Source of the DNA: Bradyrhizobium sp. S69
Lineage (GTDB): Bacteria; Pseudomonadota; Alphaproteobacteria; Rhizobiales; Xanthobacteraceae
Length of the DNA: 64,000 bases
Assembly: GCF_009766005.1 (NCBI RefSeq)
Contig: NZ_LMUK01000041.1
Location: forward strand, 385,329-449,328
Reading direction: 5' to 3'
Shown here in pieces: positions 8,285-16,888 of the stretch. The notes beneath the pieces are model-generated. The model worked only from the letters and a program-made list of their open reading frames with translations, was not told the DNA's origin and did not search any database. The first letter of the stretch is position 1; each line of letters starts with the position of its first letter. The position numbers and the translations under genes were made by a program.

Positions 8285-8471
8285 CCCTGAGCTTGCTAAA
8301 CGCCGAGGATTTCAGCCGCTCGAGGTCGCGCTCTCCGGCGGCCGCTTGCGCCAGAATATGTTCGGCGATTTCAAGCGCGGAGGCCGAGCGGTTGCGACGG
8401 AAGCGAGCGTCGAGCAGCACTTCGTCCAATGCCCGGCGCAATACAGCAATCGTCGTGGGGTCATGGTTCAT
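8256..8471 (-). CDS. Small hypothetical protein (71 aa) upstream of the hydrolase
   Basis: Starts MNHDPTTIAVLRRALDEVLL and contains SALEIAEHILAQAA and ERDLERLKSSAFSKLRG. It is charged, helical and soluble, with no signal peptide. The ATG at 8471 is preferred over 8555 because the extension is unlike the rest in composition. I believe similar small proteins occur in other Bradyrhizobium genomes, but no function is known to me. Its 3' end overlaps the hydrolase start, indicating an operon. Confidence 0.65.
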   Translation of the reverse strand: MNHDPTTIAVLRRALDEVLLDARFRRNRSASALEIAEHILAQAAAGERDLERLKSSAFSKLRGERVQNQAA

Positions 8472-8596
8472 GTGCGGTGCTATATCTGGCCCATTTAACA
8501 GGCACATGACCGGTCCCGGATATGCATCCCGGAAGATTGGATGGCGCGCGCCCACGGCGGGTTGGCGGTGGATTCCGTGGATATCTCTCTGCCAAT

Positions 8597-8986
8597 TTAC
8601 GGGTTGTTCACCTCCGTCAGCGGAAACGCCACGCCGGGACGGTAGAGCCGCACCGGCCGGATCTCGTAGATCGCGCCGGGGTTGACGCGGCGCAGGTCGC
8701 GCGCGGCTGCGATCGCGGCATCGCGATTCGTACAGTCGAGCACGTAGAAGCCGAGCAACTGCTCCTTGGATTCGGTGAACGGGCCGTCGGTCACGGTGCC
8801 GGCGCCCGGACCACGCAACACACAGGCGCCTTTGGTGGCGCCGAGCCTTGCTGCGGGTCCAAGGCGTTTTTCTTCCGTTAGCCGATCGTGGATCTTGTCG
8901 AGATCGAGCATTAGCGCAGCGTCCTCGTCCGCGCTCCAGGAAGCGACTTCGTCTTCGCTGTGATGGGCCAGAATGGCGTAGAGCAT
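8597..8986 (-). CDS. YCII-related (DGPF) domain protein
   Basis: 129 residues starting MLYAILAHHSEDEVASW after a GAGGAAAAC ribosome site. The DGPFTESKEQLLGFYVLD block is the signature of YCII-like proteins of the DGPF/PhnB-linked group, small ferredoxin-like-fold proteins often encoded beside ECF sigma factors. No sigma gene is adjacent here. Conserved His9 and Asp in the DGPF block could be catalytic-like, but no reaction is established. It is divergent from the EamA transporter at 9103. Confidence 0.85.
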   Translation of the reverse strand: MLYAILAHHSEDEVASWSADEDAALMLDLDKIHDRLTEEKRLGPAARLGATKGACVLRGPGAGTVTDGPFTESKEQLLGFYVLDCTNRDAAIAAARDLRRVNPGAIYEIRPVRLYRPGVAFPLTEVNNP

Positions 8987-9102
8987 GTTTTCCTCGTCAT
9001 AATTGCTTGGCGGATAGACCAAGGACGTTTCGGGAAGTCCGATCCCGACATGGGACCCGGGCAAAAACGTACGGGGTAGGGCGGGGCGCGGCGAGGAATC
9101 TT

Positions 9103-10065
9103 ATGCTACATAAGCCCTCAAGCATGGCACAGGAAACGCTTGAGACGGCCCACTTTCAGCCGAAATCCACCACAGGAGGGATGATCCAGGTCGTCCCCTT
9201 GATGTTTGTATTGCTGTGGAGTTCGTCCTTTATCACCGCCAAGGTGGGCCTGCGGCATCTGTCGCCGCTGCTGTTCGTCGCGATCCGGCTGGTTGGTTGC
9301 GCCGTGGTGCTGAGCGTTGTGATGGGGGTGTTGCGCCGGTCGTGGCGGCCGCTGGCAAATGGGCGATGGTTTCATTGCGCTGTGGCGGGCGCGCTGCTCA
9401 ACGCCGTCGGATTGATGGCGCCGCACATTGCCCTGGTCACGACACCCGCGGCGCAGATCGCGCTGGTGCAATCCCTGACGCCGCTGTTGACGGCGGTCTG
9501 CGGCGTGCTGCTGCTGAACGAGCGGTTACGCGCGGCACAATGGCTCGGCCTGGTGCTGGGGCTGATGGGTGTCGGCCTCGTGGTCGGCGCGGCGGCGCTG
9601 GAAAGCGCGGCGCGGCTGCAAGGCCTGATGCTGGCTTTCGTCGGCGTGCTGGGTCTTGTTGCCGGCACGCTATATTTCGGGCGCTTCTGCCGCGACGTGC
9701 CGCTGCTGCAGGGCGCCACCGTGCAGTTCATGTCAGCCGCGGTTGTTAGCTCCCTCGGTGCGGCATTGCTGGAAACGCCGCATTGGGAATGGACCGATGG
9801 CACCGTCGCTGCCGTGCTCTGGAACACCCTGATGGTGTCGCTCGGCGGCATGGTGCTGTACTCGGTGATGCTGGTGCGCGGTTCGGTCGCGCGCGCCAGC
9901 GCCAATTTTTATCTGGTCCCGGTCACCGCCGCGCTGCTGGCGTGGGCTCTGCTGGGTGAACAATTGAGCGCGCATGTCATCGTCGGGCTGGCGATGGCGT
10001 CGGCGGGGTGCTGGCTGGTCAGTGCCGCGGCATCGCCGGTGCTGGGCGACGAAGTCAGCCAATGA
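9103..10065 (+). CDS. EamA/DMT family permease
   Basis: 320 residues with about ten hydrophobic segments in two EamA repeats. The first begins VVPLMFVLLWSSSFITAKVG, the motif that opens most drug/metabolite exporters of this family; the second follows GLMLAFVGVLGLVAGTLYF. The ATG at 9103 has GAGGAA six bases upstream; 9124 is an alternative start. Substrate unknown. It ends 22 bp before the SDR gene at 10088 on the same strand, so they may be co-transcribed. A second EamA permease lies at 35713. Confidence 0.9.
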   Translation: MLHKPSSMAQETLETAHFQPKSTTGGMIQVVPLMFVLLWSSSFITAKVGLRHLSPLLFVAIRLVGCAVVLSVVMGVLRRSWRPLANGRWFHCAVAGALLNAVGLMAPHIALVTTPAAQIALVQSLTPLLTAVCGVLLLNERLRAAQWLGLVLGLMGVGLVVGAAALESAARLQGLMLAFVGVLGLVAGTLYFGRFCRDVPLLQGATVQFMSAAVVSSLGAALLETPHWEWTDGTVAAVLWNTLMVSLGGMVLYSVMLVRGSVARASANFYLVPVTAALLAWALLGEQLSAHVIVGLAMASAGCWLVSAAASPVLGDEVSQ

Positions 10066-10087
10066 CGATTTAAGGAGTTCCCATCCC

Positions 10088-10876
10088 ATGAGCCTGTTCA
10101 ACTCTCCCTTCGATCCCACGCGTGAGGCGGCTTTGGTGACCGGCGCGGGCAACGGCATCGGCCGTGCGATCGCACAGGCGCTGGTCGGCGAGGGCGTGCG
10201 AACCCTGTTCGCCGATCTGCGCGAGGATACCGTGAGGGCGTCGGTCGCAGCCTCGCCCCGGCCGGAGCTGGCGGTGCCCTGGGTCGGCGATCTCGCCACG
10301 CGCGAAGCCTGCGATCGGCTGCTGGCCGATGCGAGGGCCGCGCTGGGCCAGGTGACCCATTTCGTGCACAGCGCGTCGCCGCCGCGACGTGAGGCCGATC
10401 ACGCCTTCGCGGTCAGCCAGGACACCTGGCGGCAGATGCACGCCGTCAATCTCGACGCGGGCTTTCATCTGTCGCGCGAACTCGCGCGTCAGTTGATCGC
10501 GGCAAAGCAGCCCGGTTCGTTCCTGCTGCTGACGTCGCTGCACGCCGGCACACCGCGCAATCTGCCGCATTACTCGACGTCGAAGGCAGCTCTCGCGATG
10601 CTGGTCAGGGAACTCGCCAAGACCGTCGGCCGCCATGGCATCCGAGTCAACGCGCTGGTGCCCGGCGCCATCGCCGCCGGAGGCTTTGTCGCCGATCCCT
10701 CGCTGGCAAAACATATTCCGTTGGGCCGTCTCGGCCGCAGCGAAGACCTCGCGCCGATCGCGTTGGCCGTGCTGTCGAACCGGATATCGGCCTACGTCAC
10801 CGGCGCCGCGATCGTGGTCGATGGCGGGCTGTCGCTGACCAACTGGTTCGAGCCGCCGGAGTTGGGGGATATTTGA
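10088..10876 (+). CDS. SDR family oxidoreductase
   Basis: 262 residues with a Rossmann fold: the NAD(P)-binding TGAGNGIG near residue 18, Ser of LLLTSLHAG, and the catalytic Y-x3-K in HYSTSKAAL, followed by RVNALVPGAI. The usual NNAG motif is replaced by HSASPP, a variation seen in some classical SDRs. Acts on an unknown alcohol or ketone. The ATG at 10088 is preceded by AAGGAG; the longer frame from 9974 overlaps the upstream permease. It follows the EamA gene closely. Confidence 0.92.
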   Translation: MSLFNSPFDPTREAALVTGAGNGIGRAIAQALVGEGVRTLFADLREDTVRASVAASPRPELAVPWVGDLATREACDRLLADARAALGQVTHFVHSASPPRREADHAFAVSQDTWRQMHAVNLDAGFHLSRELARQLIAAKQPGSFLLLTSLHAGTPRNLPHYSTSKAALAMLVRELAKTVGRHGIRVNALVPGAIAAGGFVADPSLAKHIPLGRLGRSEDLAPIALAVLSNRISAYVTGAAIVVDGGLSLTNWFEPPELGDI

Positions 10877-10974
10877 TGCGTGTGACAGCGTACCCCGCGC
10901 CGGCACCAAATGGTCATGCTCTCGGCACATTGCGGCCCGCGCGCGCTGCCAAAGCCTTTGCAGGTGCATAGCCT

Positions 10975-11172
10975 ATGCAGAGGGACAACGATTTGGCTTA
11001 CAGGATGATCGCAGAACGCGAGGGTGAGACGGTGAAGGTCGAACGCGAGAGCCCGCTCATCATGGTCGCCAAGGCGCGGATCTGGGCCAGCGAAGGCTGG
11101 CAGGTCGTCATTACCGACGCGGACGGCAAATCATACGCGGCCGACGAATTTGAGGGCCTGTTGGCGGCCTGA
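10975..11172 (+). CDS. Small hypothetical protein (65 aa)
   Basis: Starts MQRDNDLAYRMIAEREGETV and contains ESPLIMVAKARIWASEGWQV and ITDADGKSYAADEFE. Soluble and acidic with no signal peptide. It looks like a conserved small rhizobial protein but I cannot assign a function. It lies alone between the SDR and the convergent proline/alanine-rich protein gene. Confidence 0.6.
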   Translation: MQRDNDLAYRMIAEREGETVKVERESPLIMVAKARIWASEGWQVVITDADGKSYAADEFEGLLAA

Positions 11173-11228
11173 TGGCCGATGCGGCGCGGCGGTCGCGCCG
11201 CGGCTGACGCATCATTTCATTTCCAGCG

Positions 11229-12224
11229 CTATCGCACCGGCATCGGCGGTCGCACGACCACCGCGTCGGCATCGACGTCCGCCTGATCGACGATCTGCGC
11301 CCGCGACTGGTACGGCGGGGCGGCAGCGGGTTGCGGCAGCGGCCGGTAAGTAGCTTGCGGCGGTGTAGCCGGCGCGGGCGGTCGTGACGAGGCGAGGGCT
11401 GCCGCGGCCATCGCGGGCGAAAATGCCGGTCTCGGCCTTTGTGCCGATGTGGGCTGCGGCTGCGGCGCCAGTGCGGATAGCTTCCTGGTCGCGTTTGCCT
11501 TGGCCGTCTGTTGCGCCATCTGCCGGGATAGCTGTTCCTGGCCGGCCTTGAGCTGCTCGATGCTGGCTTTGAGGGCCTCGATCTGCTGGCCCATCGCCGC
11601 AATATCCGGCGCACTGGCTGGCGTCGGCGGTACTGCGGCGACGGCCGGGGCGGCGCCTTGCGCGGGCTGCGCCGCAGGCGCTGATGGCGCGGGTGCCTGA
11701 TCTGACGCGGACGCCTGCGCGGATCCTGGCGTGTCAGGTGAACTCGGTTGCTCGGCGATCTCGGGCTTTGCCGCGGCCTGCGAGGGCGACGGCGCCAGCA
11801 CGAACGGCGTCCAGTTCGCGATCATCGTTTTGGCCGTATCGCCGTAATGCTCCCAGGCGGTGGCCGCGCCCGCGGCGCCGATCGCGAACACGAAGCCGAG
11901 AATCGCGCGGGCCATCCGGCCCCGCGGCGGCTTGCCCAGCAGATGGATGTCGCCGGGCACCTCGATCTCCGGCGCCCGGATGTCGCCGGCGGCGGGAGCG
12001 GCGGTGCTGGCCGTGGCGCGGAACGTGGTATCGACCGTGGGTACCGACACGGCAGCAGCGGCCACGTCAGGAGTCATTTCGGCCCGTGGAGGCGCGGGGT
12101 GGCTGATCGGGTCGACCGCCGGCGCGTCAGGCGTTTGATCCGCGCGCGCGGCCAGAACGACATCGGGCTCGATCACGAAGATATCGTGCGGATCGGTTTC
12201 TGTCGGTGTCAGCGTGGATTGCAT
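11229..12224 (-). CDS. Ala/Pro-rich single-pass membrane protein of unknown function
   Basis: 331 residues starting MQSTLTPTETDPHDIFVIEP. Roughly 110 cytoplasmic-looking N-terminal residues are followed by one membrane segment (AILGFVFAIGAAGAATAW), then a long low-complexity Ala/Pro/Gln tail containing a short coiled-coil (QQIEALKASIEQLKAGQEQL). The organisation is that of an inner-membrane protein with a periplasmic tail. Similar proteins are common in Bradyrhizobium but without a known role. The start at 12224 is preferred to 12332 because the upstream stretch is unlike protein. It is unrelated to its neighbours. Confidence 0.75.
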   Translation of the reverse strand: MQSTLTPTETDPHDIFVIEPDVVLAARADQTPDAPAVDPISHPAPPRAEMTPDVAAAAVSVPTVDTTFRATASTAAPAAGDIRAPEIEVPGDIHLLGKPPRGRMARAILGFVFAIGAAGAATAWEHYGDTAKTMIANWTPFVLAPSPSQAAAKPEIAEQPSSPDTPGSAQASASDQAPAPSAPAAQPAQGAAPAVAAVPPTPASAPDIAAMGQQIEALKASIEQLKAGQEQLSRQMAQQTAKANATRKLSALAPQPQPTSAQRPRPAFSPAMAAAALASSRPPAPATPPQATYRPLPQPAAAPPYQSRAQIVDQADVDADAVVVRPPMPVR

Positions 12225-12428
12225 TGGCGTTCCCTTGGTCAGTCCAATGTCACCCGCATCAGGGCGTCCGGCGGATTTTCGTGCCCTCGACGATCCTCGG
12301 CCCATCCCCACACGCCAGTCAGGTTTGACCAAAGCAAGGCAACGGGATGGAGAGGTTATGACCAGTTGTGGCGAGAGGTTGGAACCGAGTGCACCTCAGC
12401 GGGCATAACCCTGTCCGATCTGCCGGTC

Positions 12429-13550
12429 CTACACGCTTGCGAAGCTATCCACGTGGCGGCGCGCTTCGTGGAATTCAAGCACACGTTTCGCCGTCCGGCT
12501 TTCAAGCCGTTCGAAATTCCGCCGCGCCTGTTCAAGGTCCGTCTTGGACATCCTGCGGTCCGCCACCGTCATCAGCAACAGCTCCTTGACCGTCGTCCAG
12601 GAGCAGCCGGCGACCTTTGCGATCACCTGCACGACGCCGGGATTCTCGTTGAGCACCGCCCGCTCAGCCATCGCGATTGGACAGCCGGCGAGAGCCGACA
12701 GGGCGGTCACGGTCTGTTCAAAATTTTGCGCGCGAGCGGCGGTATGAACACTGGCCTCGCCGAGTTCCGCCCAATCCTTGAGCCGCCTGATCTTGGCCTT
12801 GGCCCTGGCGTGATCCCGGGACTTGTTGCGGACCTCCAGGTTGATGTCGTCAATCACCTCTGTAATGACGCCCTGCACGGCATCGGCATATTTTGAATTT
12901 GCCGCGACGATCTTGCTGCACACGGAGGCCGACGCGGTCTCGATCAGCTTCAAGAAATGATGTCGGGGGATGTCACGCCGCGTTCCGACATGCAGTGCAA
13001 GCTGGGCATCATCGCCGGCACGGGCGACCAGTTCGAGAAAACTGTCGTCCGAAATCCGGGCGCCGGCATTTTTCGCGACCGCATGGACAACCTTGGGCTC
13101 ACCGCGCTCGATCAGGATTCCGGTGACGACTTCGCTGATCTTCTGGCGTTGCGCGATGGCGTAGAGATGGCCCTGGCTCTGGGTGCCCGCGGTTGCCACC
13201 AGATCGGACTCGTCAATGGCGCTCGACTGGCTGAGCACGGGCGCTGCTACCGCTACGGCGTCGTCGAAGGCAAATACCCGAACCAGCGCCGCCGGCGCAT
13301 TGGGGTTGGTTGCGACATGGTGCGCAAGCTTGACCCGGGTTTTCAACTCGATCACCGCAACCAGGATCTTGAATACCTCGCCGAACAGCTCGGTCTGTTG
13401 CCGCGTATAACGGCTGGAGCCGGCGACGAACAAATCGGTGATGCGCGTCAGCGCCCTTAATTGTCGTTTCGTCAGTCCGGATACCGTGGAATCCTGGATG
13501 TCGTTGATCAGAGAATAGAACATTGTCATGGGCAATAACTCGTCAGGCAT
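12429..13550 (-). CDS. DUF2336 domain-containing protein
   Basis: 373 residues, alpha-helical throughout. The FYSLINDIQDSTVSGLTKRQL start and the repeated HEAT-like helices with AHHVATNPNAPAALVRVFAF are recognisable as the DUF2336 family found across Rhizobiales. No catalytic motif is seen. An internal ATG at 13529 (MTMFYS) is an equally plausible start; neither has a strong ribosome site. Function unknown. It is a single gene with no operon partner. Confidence 0.85.
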   Translation of the reverse strand: MPDELLPMTMFYSLINDIQDSTVSGLTKRQLRALTRITDLFVAGSSRYTRQQTELFGEVFKILVAVIELKTRVKLAHHVATNPNAPAALVRVFAFDDAVAVAAPVLSQSSAIDESDLVATAGTQSQGHLYAIAQRQKISEVVTGILIERGEPKVVHAVAKNAGARISDDSFLELVARAGDDAQLALHVGTRRDIPRHHFLKLIETASASVCSKIVAANSKYADAVQGVITEVIDDINLEVRNKSRDHARAKAKIRRLKDWAELGEASVHTAARAQNFEQTVTALSALAGCPIAMAERAVLNENPGVVQVIAKVAGCSWTTVKELLLMTVADRRMSKTDLEQARRNFERLESRTAKRVLEFHEARRHVDSFASV

Positions 13551-13672
13551 TTTCGCGAAGCGAGGTGGAAGACTAGGAATGCGATGATGATTTGCTAGCG
13601 GTTACCCGTGAAAATAGCGCGCTCCAGTTGCTTCATAGATAATTCAAATTGTCGGTAACCTTCGACGCTGGA

Positions 13673-14311
13673 TCAGCTATGCCAGGGGGATGCGTGGATG
13701 CCGGTGCACAAATTCGGCCTGCGAAACGTCGGATCGCAATATTCGATGTAGTCGACGTTGATGGTGCCGAACGTGGTCTTGGGCTTCTTGAGGGCCGAGC
13801 GCGCCTGGATCTGAATGAACTCGTTCTTGAAATCATGGCGCGGAAAGGCCGTGATGACCTGCTCGCGCTGCTCTCGCGTGTAGTCGTCAAATCCGGCGCC
13901 GCCGACGTCCATCCGTACGCCTGCCCGGGTAAGGGCGATCTCGGGCCGCATATATTCGGCGATACCGGGCGTGGAATGCAGCGCGATGGCTTCCCAAACC
14001 AGGTCCGCCCCAGGCTCGGGGATGCCATGCCCCCTCAGGAATTCGCGCGCGGCGTCGGCGCCATCGACTTCGAAACGCTTGGTTTCGGTATGGTAGGCAT
14101 CGGCAAGGCCGAGGTCATGAAACAGCGCGGCGACATAGAGCAGTTCGGAGTCGAATTTGAGATTGTCACGGATGCCTTTGATGGCGCCGAACACGTAAAC
14201 GCGGACGGAGTGGTTGAACAACATCTCGGTTTCGTGCTGTCGCACCAATTCGGCGGCTTCGCGCGCGATTTGGCTGTCGGGTATCTTGATGCCGGAAATC
14301 ACGTCTGCCAT
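13673..14311 (-). CDS. HD domain-containing hydrolase (cyanamide hydratase-like), paralogue
   Basis: 212 residues with the same layout as the protein at 2653-3294: MLFNHSVRVYVFG with His34, ALFHDLGLA with His65-Asp66, then ALHSTPGIAEYMRPE. The C terminus (NLCTGIHASPWHS) also parallels NFCSVIRHSAWRG of the first copy. AGGAGT precedes the ATG at 14311. It belongs to the HD superfamily of metal-dependent hydrolases, probably binding a divalent metal through the H...HD set; the substrate is not proven. Unlike its paralogue it is divergent from serA, not from a regulator gene. Confidence 0.88.
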   Translation of the reverse strand: MADVISGIKIPDSQIAREAAELVRQHETEMLFNHSVRVYVFGAIKGIRDNLKFDSELLYVAALFHDLGLADAYHTETKRFEVDGADAAREFLRGHGIPEPGADLVWEAIALHSTPGIAEYMRPEIALTRAGVRMDVGGAGFDDYTREQREQVITAFPRHDFKNEFIQIQARSALKKPKTTFGTINVDYIEYCDPTFRRPNLCTGIHASPWHS

Positions 14312-14474
14312 GGCTGAACTCCTGTGCTCTGATCGGTGGATGTTGCCGGACCCGCAGAGCCTGGCAATGGCGAAATTGCCACGATTTCGGCCATCCCTGA
14401 CGGGGCGGTTGCGTCGGACGTGAAGCGGAGATATCGCTCGCAGGTCTCGTTTGTTTGCCAGGATTGGATGCCCG

Positions 14475-15731
14475 ATGACGTTGTCGCTGCCCAAACACAA
14501 GATCCGCGTCCTGCTGCTGGAGGGCGTCAACGATTCGGCCGTGAGGTTGTTCGAGGCCAACGGCTATAGCGAGCTCGAGCGTCTGACCAAGGCGCTGGGC
14601 CCAAAGGAGCTCAAGCAGGCGCTGTCGGGCGTTCACATGCTCGGGATCCGCTCGCGGACCCAGTTGACGGCCGAGGTGTTGGAGGCGGCCGACCGGCTGC
14701 TCGTGGTCGGCTGCTTTTCGGTTGGCACCAACCAGGTCGACCTCGACGCCGCGCGAAAACTCGGGATTCCGGTTTTCAACGCACCCTATTCCAACACCCG
14801 CAGCGTGGCTGAGCTGACCATCGCCGAGGTGGTGATGCTGTTTCGCCGGATTTTTCCGCGTTCGGTCTCGGCTCACGCCGGCGGCTGGGACAAGTCTGCC
14901 GAGGGCAGCCGCGAGGCGCGCGGCAAGACGCTGGGCATTGTCGGTTACGGCAACATCGGCTCGCAACTGTCGAACCTCGCCGAAGCCATGGGCATGCGCG
15001 TGATCTATTTCGACCAGACCGATAAACTGCGTCACGGCAATACCGAGCCGGTCGAGACGCTGGACGAATTGCTCGCGACCAGCGACGTCGTCTCGCTGCA
15101 CGTGCCGGAGACGCCGACCACCGCCAACATGATCGGCGAGGCGCAGCTTCGGTCGATGAAGCCCGGCGCCTTCCTGATCAACAATTCGCGCGGCACCGTG
15201 GTCGATCTCGATGCGCTGGCTGGCGCGTTGCGCGAGGGGCGGCTGGCCGGCGCTGCGGTCGATGTGTTTCCAATCGAGCCGGCGTCGAACGCGGACCGTT
15301 TTGTTTCGCCGTTGCAAGGCCTGCGCAACGTCATCCTGACGCCGCATGTCGGCGGCTCCACGGAGGAAGCCCAGGACCGCATCGGCGGCGAAGTGGCGCG
15401 CAAGTTGATCGACTATTCCGATGTCGGCTCGACCTTCGGCGCGGTCAATTTCCCGCAGGTGCAACTGCCGGTCCGGCCGATCGGCACCCGCTTTATCCAC
15501 GTCCACCGCAACGTTCCCGGTGTGCTGCGCCAGGTCAACGATGCGGTCTCGCGCCATGACATCAACATCCTGGCGCAATATCTGCAGACCGATCCGGAAG
15601 TCGGTTACGTCGTGCTCGAGACCGATGTCGTCGGCGGCGAGGGCGAGGAATTGCTGGCCGACCTGAAGGCGGTCGCCGGCACCATCCGCGTCAGGGTGCT
15701 GTACGACCAGGGACAGCCGCAGGGACGGTGA
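14475..15731 (+). CDS. serA: D-3-phosphoglycerate dehydrogenase
   Basis: 418 residues, close to the 410-residue Escherichia coli-type SerA with a single C-terminal ACT domain. The NAD-binding motif VGYGNIGSQ lies at about residues 156-164, followed by FDQTDKL with the Asp expected for NAD specificity. Catalytic Arg lies in NNSRGTVVDLDAL and the His in TPHVGGST. The ACT region includes FIHVHRNVPGVLRQVN, the likely serine-binding site. It catalyses the first step of serine synthesis from 3-phosphoglycerate. ATG 14475 follows an AGGA site. Alpha-proteobacteria often also have a longer SerA elsewhere, so this may be the second isoenzyme. Confidence 0.93.
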   Translation: MTLSLPKHKIRVLLLEGVNDSAVRLFEANGYSELERLTKALGPKELKQALSGVHMLGIRSRTQLTAEVLEAADRLLVVGCFSVGTNQVDLDAARKLGIPVFNAPYSNTRSVAELTIAEVVMLFRRIFPRSVSAHAGGWDKSAEGSREARGKTLGIVGYGNIGSQLSNLAEAMGMRVIYFDQTDKLRHGNTEPVETLDELLATSDVVSLHVPETPTTANMIGEAQLRSMKPGAFLINNSRGTVVDLDALAGALREGRLAGAAVDVFPIEPASNADRFVSPLQGLRNVILTPHVGGSTEEAQDRIGGEVARKLIDYSDVGSTFGAVNFPQVQLPVRPIGTRFIHVHRNVPGVLRQVNDAVSRHDINILAQYLQTDPEVGYVVLETDVVGGEGEELLADLKAVAGTIRVRVLYDQGQPQGR

Positions 15732-15751
15732 GGCGCGCGGTGAGGGCGGCT

Positions 15752-15964
15752 TCAGCAATTGTGGCGGCGGGCTAGCGCGCAATCTTCCTGATGCGACATG
15801 TCGGCCAGCTTGTTCACGAACAAATAGCCTGTCACGAGCGCCACCGCGAGGATGACCAGGAACACCGCCAGCCCGCGATCGGAAACCGGCCGCGGGTTCT
15901 CGCCATCGTTGCGATGGGGCGGTTCATCGGATGGCTCAGAGCGACCGCCTGGATGTTCTGACAA
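15752..15964 (-). CDS. Small single-pass membrane protein (70 aa)
   Basis: A hydrophilic, Pro/Arg-rich N terminus (about 28 residues) is followed by one membrane helix (AVFLVILAVALVTGYLFV) and a short Cys-containing tail ending RRHNC. It converges on serA. It resembles small conserved membrane proteins of Bradyrhizobium; the function is unknown. Confidence 0.65.
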   Translation of the reverse strand: MSEHPGGRSEPSDEPPHRNDGENPRPVSDRGLAVFLVILAVALVTGYLFVNKLADMSHQEDCALARRHNC

Positions 15965-16003
15965 TGCCGGTTGTTCCCTTAATCCATGTTACACGCCGAA
16001 CAC

Positions 16004-16085
16004 CGTCATTGCGAGCGATAGCGAAGCAATCCACGAAACAAGGAAGATCTGGATTGCTTCGTCGCAAGCGCTCCTCGCAATGACG
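16004..16085. repeat. Palindromic intergenic repeat
   Basis: Outer arms CGTCATTGCGAG (16004-16015) and CTCGCAATGACG (16074-16085) are perfect inverted repeats enclosing GAAGCAATCCA and TGGATTGCTTC. The folded RNA or DNA would be a long hairpin. This is a familiar repeat type in rhizobial genomes. Confidence 0.75.
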
Positions 16086-16095
16086 TTGAGAACCT

Positions 16096-16170
16096 GTAGC
16101 CCGCATGAGCTCTTGCGATATGCGGGTACGCGGCGAAGACCCGGATATCGCAAGAGCTCATCCGGGCTAC
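16096..16170. repeat. Palindromic repeat of the GTAGCCCGGATGAGC family
   Basis: Begins GTAGCCCGCATGAGCTCTTG and ends GAGCTCATCCGGGCTAC, giving long inverted arms around GCGATATGCGGG/CCCGGATATCGC. Related copies occur at 21507-21584 and 24755-24865. Confidence 0.75.
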
Positions 16171-16245
16171 AATCACGAGCATAACTCCGCGTTCTCGCGA
16201 CAGCATTCGCCCGAGGTTTGCAAATTCGTTCGCCCCTAAAATAAA

Positions 16246-16700
16246 GAGGGCGCAGGGAAGACCGGGTGCGCGCTGCACCCGCGGTCTCATGTGCCAAGGT
16301 AGATAAAAAAACGCACATGAGCATACAGGTTCAGCGGAAGCAGTCCGGCCTTCCCTGCGCAATGGTTTACGGCTTATATCGTGCTCTCCCCGGCGAGACC
16401 TGGCTTGCTTGTCACCGTCATTCCCAAGAAGCGAGCTTCTTAGGAATTTGACACCAGCCATTGGGGCGTCAGGACCACACGACTTTGCCGTCCGCGTCAC
16501 GCGCCGTTCGTCAAAAGCGCATCCGCGTCCACCGCTCCCCGCCCCAACGTCAGTGACGATGGCCAACGCCCCCTCTCTCGGGACGGGATGGCGAAGAATA
16601 AGCAGGTGAGTTGGGTCAAAAACAAAGAGAAATATTTTTCGTTGGAGGGATGGACACGATTTGCCGCCAGCGAGTGAGTTGCCCGTCGGGCAAATCAGTC
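16246..16700. repeat. Long degenerate intergenic repeat (about 450 bp)
   Basis: The stretch contains GAGGGCGCAGGGAAG, GGTCTCATGTGCCAAGG, AACGCACATGAGCATACAGG, GGCCTTCCCTGCGCAATGG and GAGTTGCCCGTCGGGC. I recognise this order of blocks from recurrent non-coding intergenic elements in Bradyrhizobium genomes. Long antisense frames across it look spurious. With the two palindromes before it, it accounts for most of the gene-free interval 15965-16888. Confidence 0.5.
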
Positions 16701-16888
16701 TCAGGGCTGTCAAGATTTATTTGATGGCTCGACGCATCTTCTTCCCTTCTGCCACAAGGGGAGAAGGGAAAGCCGCCTTCGCGCCGCTCTCGGCACCACC
16801 CACCCGAGCAATAGAAAATTCTATGCGTGACGTTGCCAGATGATAAAACCTTAAGTAGAATCTGGCTTATAACGTACGGGGGGCTTCC

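Noticed and set aside
14166..15782. 538-residue frame antisense to serA
   Set aside because: The plus-strand frame is an unambiguous SerA; the antisense frame is a GC-driven shadow with biased Arg/His/Gln content.
16006..16713. 235-residue frame on the minus strand
   Set aside because: It runs through three repeat elements, has atypical composition for a protein and no ribosome site.
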